This document shows, in pieces, positions 21,534-29,963 of a DNA stretch of 64,000 nt (position 1 is its first letter; every line of letters starts with the position of its first letter). The notes below the pieces were generated by a model. It worked only from the letters and a program-made list of their open reading frames with translations, did not search any database and had not been told where the DNA came from. The stretch is from assembly GCF_004745075.1 (NCBI RefSeq), contig NZ_RHFH01000004.1, forward strand, positions 124,001-188,000, written 5' to 3'. This stretch comes from Brevibacterium sp. S111 (GTDB lineage Bacteria > Actinomycetota > Actinomycetes > Actinomycetales > Brevibacteriaceae). Made by a program: the position numbers and the translations under genes.

Positions 21534-24083
21534 TCAGTAGTCGAGTTTGAGGCCCTCCACGGGAGACAGTCGCGAGGCGCGTCGGGCCGGCACCAGGGCC
21601 GAGAGGATTCCTGCCACGATGGCGACCCCGAGGATGCCGAGGAAGGAGGGTGCGGAGAAGTCGACGATGAGTTCGGTGGAGTAGTCGTGGGTGACCAGTC
21701 GTGTGCCGACGATGCCCAGCGCCCCGCCGAGGGTGAGGCCCAGCAGAGCCGCGACCGACGAGATGAGCACCGCTTCCAGAGCCAGCAGAGCCCGCAGCTG
21801 GGCGATGCTCAGCCCCAGGGCCCGCATGAGTGCGTTCTCCCGTCGGCGTTCGATGACGGACAGGCTCACGGTGTTCGAGACTCCGATGAGCGCGATGAGC
21901 ACGGAGACGAAGAGCAGCGCCACCGCACCGGCGAGCAGAACGTCGATGAGTTCGGAGTAGGCGCCCCGGGCGACCGCGGACCCGCCGACCTCGTCGCTGG
22001 GCACGTCGAGAGCTTCAGCCACGGACTGTTGGATCCGTGTGATCTCGTCGATGTCGACATCCTCGTCGAGGCGGATGAGCACCGCCGTCGTCGTCGCCGA
22101 GATGCCGAGGTCGTTGCCGACATCGGGGGTCGTGAAGAAAGCGAGGCTCGACAGCCCTTCTTTGCGCACGGGCACGTTGAGCTCGTTGAGACCGCGGACC
22201 CGCACGGTCGCGTCCGGATAGTCCTCGGGAACCACGACGCGGCCGGCGACCAGGTCGGCGGCGGAATCGCCGAGCACAGTCGCCGCAGTCTCCGGGTCGA
22301 CGACGAAGACCGATGGTGTGGCGCCTTTGAAGTCCTCGACCGCCTCGGCGCGGTGAGCGGTGATGGCACGAGCGACCCCGGGGATCTCGCGCACATCGTC
22401 GAGCTCATCGGCGTCGACGAGTCCCGACAGGGGCACGGCGATGTCGACCGGATAGCGCTGGTCGAGTCCGTGGCTCAGCGTCGCCTTCGTCGACATCCCG
22501 CCCACGAGGATGGTCGCGACGAGAGTCACGCCGATGATCAGCGCCGTCGCAGTCGTCGCGGTTCGACGCGGGTTGCGCAGGGTGTTCAGCGTCGCCAGCT
22601 GGCCAGGAACGCCCCAGGGACTGACAGCGACTTCGCCGATCCAGCCGACGATCGGGGGGATGATCCTCGTCGAACCGATGATGAGTCCGGTGACGATGAG
22701 ACCTCCGCCCAGAGCGCCGCCGGCGATCCAGACCTCTGTCGTCGACACGGCGTAGAGGGAGACGATGATGAGAGCCGCACCGAGGAGCATGACGCCGACG
22801 CCCACGAGGTGTCGCCGACGTCTGCGGGTCGACGGGGATACCGATACGTCGAAGGGTTGGAGGGCTTCGAGCGGTGTCACCGCGATGGCGCTGCGGGCCG
22901 GGCGGATCGTCGCGATGATCGTGAGGACCGCGCCGACGGCGACGCCGACGAGGAGCGCGGAGACGGGTACGGACAGGGTTTCGTAGGGGAATTCGTCGGG
23001 CCAGAAGCGCACGGCCGCTTCCATCAGGGCCCAGCTGACTCCGACACCGGCGACGACACCGAAGATCGAGCCGATCAGTCCGACGAGGAGTCCTTCGGCG
23101 ACGACGGAGCTGTAGAGCTGGAGGCGGGTCGCGCCGAGGCAGCGCAGCAGCGCGAGTTCGCGACGGCGGCCGGCCACGATGACGGAGAACGTGTTCGACA
23201 CGACGAGGATGGCGACGACGACGGAGATGCCGGCGAAGACGAGCAGCAGTCCCGTCACGGCGATGTTGCCGCCCGAGAGACGATCGGTCTTGACGGACAC
23301 GGCGTCGGGGACGCTGAGGGCATTGAGGCTGCCGTTCAGCGCGGAGGAGTCGATGACCGCTTGCAGCTCTTCGCACACCCTGTCCGGGTCAGCATCGGGG
23401 TCGAGGGCGATCTGGACGGCGATGACATCGCCCTGCTGCGCGAAGTACTCCTGGTAGCCCGAGGCCGTCGTCAGTGCACGGGTGGCCCCGGGCAGTCCGG
23501 GGTCCTGTCCCATCTCGGCGATGCCGACGACGGTGAAGGTGATGCTGCTGTGGCTGGGCCCGCGGTAGACGGGCATGTCCGCATCTCCGGTCTCGACCGG
23601 CACCGGGTCGACGCTGAAGCGGACCTCGTCGTCGATGCCGAGGTCGAGCTCGGCGGCCGTCCGAGTGTCGAGGACGAGATCGGTGGTTGCCTCCGGGCGG
23701 TCGCCGGAGACCATGGTGAAGGTGTCGAGTCGCTCATCGGCGGGCACGGGTGACAGGGCGAAGGAGCTCTCTGAGAACGCGGTCCCCCGCCCGGTGGTCA
23801 GGGTTCGCGCCGACAGCGACGCGGAGCGCACGCCCTCGATCTCCGACATGGGCTTGAGCAGCGGAGCGACCTCGTCTCCCCCGACGAAGACGTCTTCGTC
23901 GGGGATGACGGTGAGATCCGCGTGCGCGAATGATCGTCCGACCGCACCTTCGAGGCTGCTCTGCAGCGAAGAATTGATGATGAGCGTTGTAGCGACGAAT
24001 CCCGCTGCCAGGGCGATGCCGAGACCGATGGCGAGGAACCGGGCCCAATGGATCCGGATCTGCGCCAGCGCGACAGCGATCAC
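21534..24083 (-). CDS. ABC transporter permease, FtsX/MacB type
   Basis: 849 residues: two FtsX-type permease repeats with about ten membrane helices in all. Helix 1 (WARFLAIGLGIALAAGFVAT) is followed by a large extracytoplasmic MacB-like domain (about residues 40-260). A block of three helices follows at about 275-390, then a second unit to the C-terminal VPARRASRLSPVEGLK motif. Typical of Gram-positive exporters of peptides or lipids. It overlaps its ATPase gene by 4 nt (ATGA). Confidence 0.92.
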   Translation of the reverse strand: MIAVALAQIRIHWARFLAIGLGIALAAGFVATTLIINSSLQSSLEGAVGRSFAHADLTVIPDEDVFVGGDEVAPLLKPMSEIEGVRSASLSARTLTTGRGTAFSESSFALSPVPADERLDTFTMVSGDRPEATTDLVLDTRTAAELDLGIDDEVRFSVDPVPVETGDADMPVYRGPSHSSITFTVVGIAEMGQDPGLPGATRALTTASGYQEYFAQQGDVIAVQIALDPDADPDRVCEELQAVIDSSALNGSLNALSVPDAVSVKTDRLSGGNIAVTGLLLVFAGISVVVAILVVSNTFSVIVAGRRRELALLRCLGATRLQLYSSVVAEGLLVGLIGSIFGVVAGVGVSWALMEAAVRFWPDEFPYETLSVPVSALLVGVAVGAVLTIIATIRPARSAIAVTPLEALQPFDVSVSPSTRRRRRHLVGVGVMLLGAALIIVSLYAVSTTEVWIAGGALGGGLIVTGLIIGSTRIIPPIVGWIGEVAVSPWGVPGQLATLNTLRNPRRTATTATALIIGVTLVATILVGGMSTKATLSHGLDQRYPVDIAVPLSGLVDADELDDVREIPGVARAITAHRAEAVEDFKGATPSVFVVDPETAATVLGDSAADLVAGRVVVPEDYPDATVRVRGLNELNVPVRKEGLSSLAFFTTPDVGNDLGISATTTAVLIRLDEDVDIDEITRIQQSVAEALDVPSDEVGGSAVARGAYSELIDVLLAGAVALLFVSVLIALIGVSNTVSLSVIERRRENALMRALGLSIAQLRALLALEAVLISSVAALLGLTLGGALGIVGTRLVTHDYSTELIVDFSAPSFLGILGVAIVAGILSALVPARRASRLSPVEGLKLDY

Positions 24084-24856
24084 AGAGTGCTCAGTTCACT
24101 CAGTGCTGTGACCACGCTCTCCCGCGTGGGCTGACGGACCTCTCCTGTGGCCCGCCCGTCCTTGAGCAGCACCACTCTGTCGGCGTGCGAGGCCGCGACC
24201 GGGTCGTGAGTGACCATGATGATCGTCTGCCCGTAGAGAGTCGTGGCGCGACCGAGCAGCGACAGCACCTCGGCCCCGGCATGGGAGTCGAGATTGCCGG
24301 TGGGCTCATCGGCGAAGATGACATCCGGACGGGTCAGCAGAGCTCGAGCTACGGCGACGCGCTGCTGCTGACCGCCGGAGAGTTCGTGGGGCCGGTGCTG
24401 CATACGATCTCCGAGTTCGAGGCGTTCGACGACTTCGGCCTTCCACTCCCGATCGATCTTCTTCCGCGCCAGGGACACGGGCAGTTCGATGTTCTGTTCG
24501 GCGCTGAGAGTGGGGACGAGGTTGAAGGCCTGGAAGATGAAGCCGACGCGATCACGCCGCAGCTGAGTGAGCTGCCGGTCGTTGAGGCGTGTGATGTCCT
24601 TGCCGCGCATGATGATCGAGCCGGAGTCGACGCGGTCGAGGCCGGCCAGTACGTGCATGAAGGTCGATTTGCCGGAGCCGGAGGGACCCATGATGGCGGT
24701 GAAGCGTCCCGATTCGAAGTCGACGCTGATGTCATCGAGAGCACAGACGGCAGTGTCGCCGCGACCGAAGCTCTTCCGCAGATCCTGCGCCCGCAGCACG
24801 ATATCGGATTCGTCCGCCGAGGCGGCGCGCAAGGGCTCATCAGCAGGTTTCGACAT
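24080..24856 (-). CDS. ABC transporter ATP-binding protein (LolD/MacB type)
   Basis: Energises the adjacent FtsX-type permease. Walker A GPSGSGKST, Q-loop FIFQAFNLVPTLS, signature LSGGQQQRVAVARAL, Walker B VIFADEPTGNLD. An in-frame GTG at 24868 exists, but the ATG at 24856 has a GAGG motif 6 nt ahead and gives the usual N-terminus; about 258 residues. First gene of a two-gene operon next to the tRNA-Arg locus. Confidence 0.94.
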   Translation of the reverse strand: MSKPADEPLRAASADESDIVLRAQDLRKSFGRGDTAVCALDDISVDFESGRFTAIMGPSGSGKSTFMHVLAGLDRVDSGSIIMRGKDITRLNDRQLTQLRRDRVGFIFQAFNLVPTLSAEQNIELPVSLARKKIDREWKAEVVERLELGDRMQHRPHELSGGQQQRVAVARALLTRPDVIFADEPTGNLDSHAGAEVLSLLGRATTLYGQTIIMVTHDPVAASHADRVVLLKDGRATGEVRQPTRESVVTALSELSTL

Positions 24857-24943
24857 CGCATGCCTCACATCGCGGTTCGGGGTTCTCCTCCGACTACCTT
24901 AGAGCGTGTCGGCATCGCCGACCACTCGAGGCGGAAATGCAGA

Positions 24944-24974
24944 ACCGTCCACCTCACCTGATGAGATGGACGGT
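24944..24974 (-). terminator. original tRNA-Arg terminator, stranded on the left flank
   Basis: Inverted repeat ACCGTCCACCTCA / TGAGATGGACGGT (one mismatch, 24944-24956 and 24962-24974), followed on the minus strand by a T-rich run. It lies just beyond the displaced 3' end of the tRNA gene at attL, so before integration it would have ended the tRNA transcript. Confidence 0.65.
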
Positions 24975-24977
24975 ACG

Positions 24978-25030
24978 TGGTGCCCGCGACAGGATTCGAA
25001 CCTACGACCTTCTGCTCCGGAGGCAGACGC
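24978..25030. repeat. attL: displaced 3' part of tRNA-Arg
   Basis: 53 bp identical to 59610-59662, containing the encoded CCA, acceptor strand, T-arm, variable region and anticodon arm of tRNA-Arg(CCG), but not the 5' half. The sequence diverges right after 25030. It marks the left junction of the integrated element. An inverted repeat TGGTAA / TTACCA (25046-25062) just inside may be an integrase core-type site. Confidence 0.95.
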
Positions 25031-25133
25031 CATGAATCACACCAATGGTAATCATTTTACCAGGTAAGACCGTATTTAAGTGTCTCCACGGTTGATAGCG
25101 ACGGATGGTGATTGACAGCGGTAGACGGGACTC

Positions 25134-25154
25134 AATGCGTACTCTAGTGCGTAC
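25134..25154 (+). promoter_or_regulatory. arm-type repeat next to the integrase
   Basis: AATGCGTACTCTAGTGCGTA(C), an internally repeated TGCGTAC motif 104 bp inside attL. It overlaps the integrase stop. A 19/21 match in the same orientation lies at 59523-59543 inside attR, the arrangement expected of integrase arm-binding sites flanking attP. A weaker relative, GCGTACTAGTTAC, is at 26399-26411 in front of the integrase gene. Confidence 0.55.
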
Positions 25155-26391
25155 CCTTCGACCGACGCTGCTCGGCAGCGATCAACATCGGCCCCACCTG
25201 CGCCAAATCGGTATAGTGCTCCCGACTCACCGGTGCCGTGTGACCGAAGTATGCGGTGCGCGCAACCTCGGGAACTTCTAGATACATCGTGTTCAAGGTC
25301 GCCCTCCACACATGTGACCGAGCGTCTCGAAGCTCGGGGATCCCGTAAACTTCGGCCCACTCCTGGTATGCCTCCTTGATGGCCTTCTGCGCATTATCTT
25401 TATTCCAGATCTTCGACCGGTCCGTGGGCGTGCCGATGACATACCCTTCTCCCCCGCACTCTTCGCGATGAGCTTCAACAGCCTCAAGCACGCGGGAATC
25501 CAAAAACGGGACTACCCGGCTCGTCTTGTTTTTCGCAATTTCGGACGGCACGGCAATAGACGGTATGCCGGAAACATCACACACCCGATCCCACGTGAGC
25601 GTGCGCACTTCACCAATCCGCAGTCCCATCGTCATTTGGATGAGAGTCGCGATGCGAACATTCTGCCGGCGAGCGACTCGGACACCTAAGGTCGCCGGCC
25701 CCCGCTTTGGGGCCTCGACGCCGTCGGCAGGATCCATTGCGAGCAGTCCGTCGAGCAGTCGTGCATGATCTGTCTCAGAGATCGCCACGCCGCCGCGAGA
25801 TGTCTTGGTGTCAGTCAAGGAGCGGTCCAGGTCGATCCGCTCTCCCGCAAGCGGATTACCCGCAAGCACGCCCTCCCGCACCAGGGGCCTGATGACGTAC
25901 TTGGTGAGTACAGCCCGAGCATGCCGAGCCGTACCTGCCCCGTGCGTTCGCGCAATTTCTTGGAGAGAGCCTTCCAGGGCGGGGAATCGTCCAGCCGTTG
26001 CAATCGGCACGTTACCAAGGGCTTGCTTGTGCTTGTGCTGGCTGCAGTGCCCGAGGATGAGGTCGAGCGTCTGGAGGTACCGCTCCCGAGTGGATTCGCG
26101 GAGTGTGGTGCTGTCGGTGATCATCGGGCGGGTCACGGCTTCGATGAATTGGCCAATAGGCGTGGAAGTTTTCCACGCCGCGTTCTGACCGGTCGCAAGG
26201 AGTTCATCTGCCGCCGCCCTTGCCCGAGCGCGCGCCTCACCCTTGGTCTTCCCCCTGGAGCGCTTGCGCGCAGTCTGACCGTCCGGAAGCTTGATCGTCC
26301 AGTCGATGGCCCAGCCCTCACCGAAGGGTCGTGGTGGAACTCTGTCAATGGAATGCTGCCCGGGTTGCAATGATGCTCTCGATGTAGACAT
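25144..26391 (-). CDS. tyrosine recombinase (element integrase)
   Basis: Catalyses site-specific integration and excision at tRNA-Arg. About 415 residues: N-terminal arm-binding region, SAM-like core-binding domain, then the catalytic domain with Arg in MGLRIGEVRTLTW (about residue 257), HVWRATL (His-x-x-Arg, about 360), FGHT, and the nucleophile Tyr in SREHYTD (about 392). All key residues are present. A TTG start at 26397 is possible, but ATG at 26391 is more usual. Convergent with attL, 114 bp from its core. Confidence 0.95.
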   Translation of the reverse strand: MSTSRASLQPGQHSIDRVPPRPFGEGWAIDWTIKLPDGQTARKRSRGKTKGEARARARAAADELLATGQNAAWKTSTPIGQFIEAVTRPMITDSTTLRESTRERYLQTLDLILGHCSQHKHKQALGNVPIATAGRFPALEGSLQEIARTHGAGTARHARAVLTKYVIRPLVREGVLAGNPLAGERIDLDRSLTDTKTSRGGVAISETDHARLLDGLLAMDPADGVEAPKRGPATLGVRVARRQNVRIATLIQMTMGLRIGEVRTLTWDRVCDVSGIPSIAVPSEIAKNKTSRVVPFLDSRVLEAVEAHREECGGEGYVIGTPTDRSKIWNKDNAQKAIKEAYQEWAEVYGIPELRDARSHVWRATLNTMYLEVPEVARTAYFGHTAPVSREHYTDLAQVGPMLIAAEQRRSKGTH

Positions 26392-26435
26392 GTCCAAAGC
26401 GTACTAGTTACATCGGTAATAATGGTGGATGTTCG

Positions 26436-26465
26436 TTGACACTGACTGACACAGACCAGTACCCT
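26436..26465 (+). promoter_or_regulatory. candidate promoter for the excisionase/replication genes
   Basis: A perfect TTGACA (26436-26441) is followed after 18 nt by TACCCT, a weak -10, in the 240-nt gap between the divergent integrase and excisionase-like genes. The same gap has repeated TGAC motifs and the arm-like site at 26399-26411, so control of the int/xis switch here is plausible. Confidence 0.35.
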
Positions 26466-26638
26466 AGAAGGCAAGGCAAGTATCCACGCTGATAAGGGGC
26501 GCCCCTGGCGAGAGTCCTACTGATGATGGTGAGCCGAAGGCGTAAGGCCAAGGGTCCGTAGACACCTGGGCGCTGAAGATGGCGCCAGCTCCGCCCATAG
26601 CCACGGAGTGATTCCTCGTTCAGAAGGATCACTCTGTC

Positions 26639-26863
26639 ATGCCTACAACTACCCGTTCAATTCCGCAGCGCGCCTACACCACTGGCGATGCTGCGACGTA
26701 CCTCGGCATCAGCCGTCATACCCTCGAAGCTTGGCGCGTGAAGGGTACCGGCCCCGACTACCGTCGTGTCGGCAATGGTCCGCGCGCTCGCGCCCTTTAT
26801 ATGGTCGAAGATCTCGATCGCTGGCTCGACTCACTCGATTGCGTCGGCGGTGGTCGGGCATGA
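26639..26863 (+). CDS. excisionase-like helix-turn-helix protein
   Basis: 74 residues in the MerR/AlpA-type HTH_17 style: YTTGDAATYLGISRHTLEAW forms the helix-turn-helix, then a winged RRVGNGPRARALYMVEDLDRWL. Such proteins act as recombination directionality factors or regulators next to tyrosine integrases. It is divergent from the integrase and overlaps the primase-helicase start by 4 nt (ATGA). Confidence 0.85.
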   Translation: MPTTTRSIPQRAYTTGDAATYLGISRHTLEAWRVKGTGPDYRRVGNGPRARALYMVEDLDRWLDSLDCVGGGRA

Positions 26864-28710
26864 ACACAAGAGAAAGCCGCCCCGGCGGCGACACCGAGAC
26901 GGCCATCAAGAATCGGGCGGATTCTTCCCACCATTCTACCGATAGCTCGGCGCCTGCGCCTCCTTCGGCGGAAGATGAGATCGCCCGTCTGGAGCGTGAG
27001 CTGGCCGAGGCCCAGCGGGAGCGCCCGGCGCCGACCCCGCAGGCCGAGGTGGACGTTCAGGCCACTGACACGGCTGTGTGGCGTTCCCGCGACACACTCA
27101 TCGAAGACGCCTACCTCGAACACCGTGCCGCTATGTCCGGAAAGCAGGTAGGGCTGCGCGAGTACTGCGACACGCTCCTGGCGTTGACCGAGCGGAAGAT
27201 CGAGGAGGTGAACACTCTGCGCAAGGCGGAGAAGCTGAAGCCTCTTCGGGTAGACGGCTGTCTTGATGAGCTGATCATCGTCAGGGTCATGCTCGATCGC
27301 TACGACATCAAGAATGTGAACTTGGTGGGCAAGCAGTCCGGTGACGACTTCTCGCAGCTCGCTATCTACCAGTCGTCAGGTTCTGGCGAGGGTACCTACG
27401 CAACGAGCGAGCGGGTCTTCGTCAAGCTCATCGGCCAGCTGGTGCCGAGCATGCCTCAGCCCAGGGTCATGTCAATCATCAAGCTTCTGAGGGCGCATGC
27501 TGACGTGGTAGGTCGCACCCTCGATGCGCACCTGATCCCGGTCAACAACGGCATCTTCGACCACCACAAGAAGCAGCTGTTGCCGTTCGATCCTAAGTAC
27601 GTCTTCCTGGCGAAGTCGCCGGTCGACTACGACCCGCAGGCCGAGTCTCCGGTCATCACGATGCCTGACGGCGTGGATTGGGAGATCGGGAAGTGGATCG
27701 TCGAGCTCTCCGACGACGAGGGCGTGCCCGAGCTGCTGTGGGAGATCATCAGCGCTGCACTCAGGCCCGGTGTGCGGTGGAACAAGGCCGTCTTCCTGCA
27801 TTCGAGCCGGGGCAACAACGGCAAGGGCACGTTCTGCGCCCTGCTGCGCGAGCTCGTGGGACCCGACGGCTGCGCTTCGGTGCCGATCGCCAACTTCAGC
27901 AAGCCGTTCGCCCTCTCCGAGCTCGTCCACGCCCGGGCGATCATCACCGACGAGAACTCCGTGGGAGCGTTCTCCAAGGACCTCGGTGACTTCAAGTCGG
28001 TCATCACCGGTGATGCGTTCACTCTTGACCGCAAGTATAAGGATCCGGTCTCGGTGTCGTTCTCCGGTCTCGTGGTCCAGTGCGTCAACGACTTCCCGAA
28101 GTCACGCGATAAGTCTGCCTCGTACACGCGTCGTCAGCTGTTCGTACCCTTCCGGAAGTGGTTCGGTGACACCGAGCGCGGGTACATCAAGCAGGACTAT
28201 CTGAAGCGCCCTGAGGTCCTGCGCTACGTGCTGCGGGTGGCCCTGGAGAAGAACCATGAGGAGTTCTCCAACCCGGCGGCCTGCCAGGACCTGTTGGAGC
28301 AGTTCCAGCGCGAGAACAATCCGGTCGACGACTACTGGGCAGAGTTCGGGGACCAGTTCGTCTGGGACTTGCTGCCCACGGCGTTCCTCTATCAGCTGTT
28401 CATCGCTTGGTTCCGGGAGACGCATCCCGCAGGGATTCCGCTGAGTCGCAACGAGTTCACGAAGCAGTCGAAGGACGTCCTGGCAGATTCGCCGACCTGG
28501 AAGTTCACCGTCTGCAAGCGCCCCGGGGCGTTGATGATCAACCCTGAACCGCTGATCGCCGAGTACGACCTCACGGACTGGATGAACCCTTCTTATCGGG
28601 GTCCGGACATTTACGGCAAGTGTGTCCCTCATCCGCAGAAGACCAACTACAAGGGCTTCGAACGTCGGCATCCGACACACACGTACACGCACACGCCGGG
28701 TGAAAACTAG
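26860..28710 (+). CDS. D5/P4-type phage/plasmid primase-helicase
   Basis: 616 residues. A disordered, charged N-terminus (about 1-65) precedes a D5_N-like domain (VNNGIFDHHKKQLLPFDPKY) and an SF3 helicase: Walker A in RGNNGKGTF (about residue 317), Walker B-like AIITDEN, and the sensor/motif C Asn in VVQCVNDFP. Such proteins unwind and help start replication of P4-like phages, plasmids and replicating integrative elements. ATG at 26860 overlaps the excisionase stop. No separate primase catalytic triad is obvious, so it may be helicase only. Confidence 0.85.
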   Translation: MNTRESRPGGDTETAIKNRADSSHHSTDSSAPAPPSAEDEIARLERELAEAQRERPAPTPQAEVDVQATDTAVWRSRDTLIEDAYLEHRAAMSGKQVGLREYCDTLLALTERKIEEVNTLRKAEKLKPLRVDGCLDELIIVRVMLDRYDIKNVNLVGKQSGDDFSQLAIYQSSGSGEGTYATSERVFVKLIGQLVPSMPQPRVMSIIKLLRAHADVVGRTLDAHLIPVNNGIFDHHKKQLLPFDPKYVFLAKSPVDYDPQAESPVITMPDGVDWEIGKWIVELSDDEGVPELLWEIISAALRPGVRWNKAVFLHSSRGNNGKGTFCALLRELVGPDGCASVPIANFSKPFALSELVHARAIITDENSVGAFSKDLGDFKSVITGDAFTLDRKYKDPVSVSFSGLVVQCVNDFPKSRDKSASYTRRQLFVPFRKWFGDTERGYIKQDYLKRPEVLRYVLRVALEKNHEEFSNPAACQDLLEQFQRENNPVDDYWAEFGDQFVWDLLPTAFLYQLFIAWFRETHPAGIPLSRNEFTKQSKDVLADSPTWKFTVCKRPGALMINPEPLIAEYDLTDWMNPSYRGPDIYGKCVPHPQKTNYKGFERRHPTHTYTHTPGEN

Positions 28711-28724
28711 AGAGGAAAGAAGAG

Positions 28725-29036
28725 ATGAACGATCGGAATGAAGAGATGAGCGGGCGGCAGTATGATGCCGCCGAAGTGAGCGCGGAGGCGTCGTCGAAGC
28801 CGAAGAAGACCCCGAGTCGCCGGAAGCCGAAGACTCCCCGGGAGCGTCTCGCGGATGTCATGCGCCAGCAGGAGACGTTGAAGCAGCAGGTCGCTGCTCA
28901 GCGCTCACGGGAGTGCGTCGAGATCGTCGAGGCACTGTACGAGCTGCACGGCATCGAGGCGATCACCGGCGACGTGGGCGAAGGCCAGCGGCTGTCTCGT
29001 CTGCGTGACGCACTGAGTCTCCCCGCTACGGAGTAG
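28725..29036 (+). CDS. small basic coiled-coil protein, unknown
   Basis: 103 residues, 15 nt after the primase-helicase gene. Lys/Arg/Pro-rich, disordered N-terminal half (KKTPSRRKPKTPRERLADVM), then a predicted helix (QQETLKQQVAAQRSRECVEI) and a short C-terminal domain. No family is recognised. Position and basic charge suggest a DNA-binding accessory of replication or mobilization; this is inference. Followed by a strong terminator. Confidence 0.75.
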   Translation: MNDRNEEMSGRQYDAAEVSAEASSKPKKTPSRRKPKTPRERLADVMRQQETLKQQVAAQRSRECVEIVEALYELHGIEAITGDVGEGQRLSRLRDALSLPATE

Positions 29037-29060
29037 TGCAGGGCGGAGACCCTCTGGCCG

Positions 29061-29094
29061 AAGCCCCGAGCACCGATTCTGGTGCTCGGGGCTT
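29061..29094. terminator. rho-independent-type hairpin
   Basis: Perfect 14-bp stem AAGCCCCGAGCACC / GGTGCTCGGGGCTT with a 6-nt loop, 25 nt after the stop of the small basic gene. It separates the replication genes from the oriT-like region and mobilization operon. Confidence 0.75.
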
Positions 29095-29166
29095 CGTCAT
29101 GCCCGCGGGGTTCGAAGGGGCAGAGGGGACGCGCGGAGCGCGGACACGGAGCCCCTCGCAAGCAAA

Positions 29167-29333
29167 GGTAGTCGTCGCGCCAGCGACGACTACCGTGCCG
29201 ACCGGAACATTCGAGCGAAGCGAGAATGTAAACGGTCGGATTGCTTGCCAGTAGCCAGGGCCCTGGGGCAAAATGGAAGTACGAGTCGTTCGCCAGAATG
29301 CGTCGTTGACGAATGGAGCCCCAGGGCCCTGGC
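29167..29333. other. oriT-like inverted-repeat cluster
   Basis: Just upstream of mobC and the relaxase. (1) GGTAGTCGTCGC / GCGACGACTACC, perfect 12-bp stem with 4-nt loop (29167-29194). (2) CCGACCG / CGGTCGG (29198-29204, 29233-29239) enclosing ACATTC / GAATGT. (3) GCCAGGGCCCTGGGGC (29254-29269) and its exact reverse complement at 29318-29333, each holding the palindrome CCAGGGCCCTGG. Transfer origins typically lie here and contain relaxase and MobC hairpins. No known nic consensus was recognised. Confidence 0.55.
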
Positions 29334-29348
29334 CAGTGGGAGGGTGCA

Positions 29349-29963
29349 GTGAACGAGGAACGAGTGAACATAGAGCACCCGACTGTCGGCGAGGAGGACG
29401 TGTCCGACGAGCACCGTTCTCGCGGTCGAGACGCCTCCGGCGTTGAGACTCGCGATAGTGGCGACGGACCCGTCGCCACCACGGAAAGTGTCCAGCCTCG
29501 GTCGGCACGACCGGTCAAGAACACCGTAGTTTCCGCTCGACTCGACGAGTCTGGGTCAGAAGATTTCGCCTTCGTGAAGTCAGCTCTGGTCGGCAGGAAG
29601 TCGTCATCATCCGATGCAGTTCGCAAGATGGTGGAGATCACGGCTGCGACACTGCGCGACGAGAAGTACACCGATGCCTCGCGAGCACAGGAGCTGCGCA
29701 CTGTCGACCTCGACGAGAGCCAGATCGCCTCGTTGAAGGAGTCGCTGGACCGGAACGCAACCGGCTACTCGGATGCGGCCTTCCAGTTCCAGAAGATCGG
29801 CAACAACGTGAACCAGCTTGCGCGGTCAGCGAACTCAGGCGACCGCGTGCCTGCTGCTGCATTGGAGCAGGTCTCGCGTCGTCTGGCACGGATCGAGGAG
29901 TCCCTGGCGCTCCTGGCCGATGATGATGGTGCACGTTCCACGATGCTTCGGCGGTGGTTGTGA
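29349..29963 (+). CDS. MobC-like mobilization accessory protein
   Basis: 204 residues. Disordered, charged N-terminal half, then a ribbon-helix-helix-like segment and the MobC hallmark FQKIGNNVNQLARSANSG near residue 150, ending in a helical tail. MobC proteins bind oriT and help the relaxase melt and nick it. GTG at 29349 is chosen because a GGGAGG motif stands 5 nt upstream; an in-frame ATG at 29313 would lie within the oriT-like repeats. Coupled to the relaxase (stop/start overlap). Confidence 0.85.
   Translation: MNEERVNIEHPTVGEEDVSDEHRSRGRDASGVETRDSGDGPVATTESVQPRSARPVKNTVVSARLDESGSEDFAFVKSALVGRKSSSSDAVRKMVEITAATLRDEKYTDASRAQELRTVDLDESQIASLKESLDRNATGYSDAAFQFQKIGNNVNQLARSANSGDRVPAAALEQVSRRLARIEESLALLADDDGARSTMLRRWL

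Noticed and set aside
19090-21540. 816-residue open frame on the plus strand
   Set aside because: Antisense to the end of lysA, the ArgS relic and the MFS gene; no domain recognisable.
24978-25053. A second functional tRNA-Arg at the left junction
   Set aside because: Only the 3' 53 nt are present; the D-arm and 5' acceptor strand are replaced by unrelated DNA.
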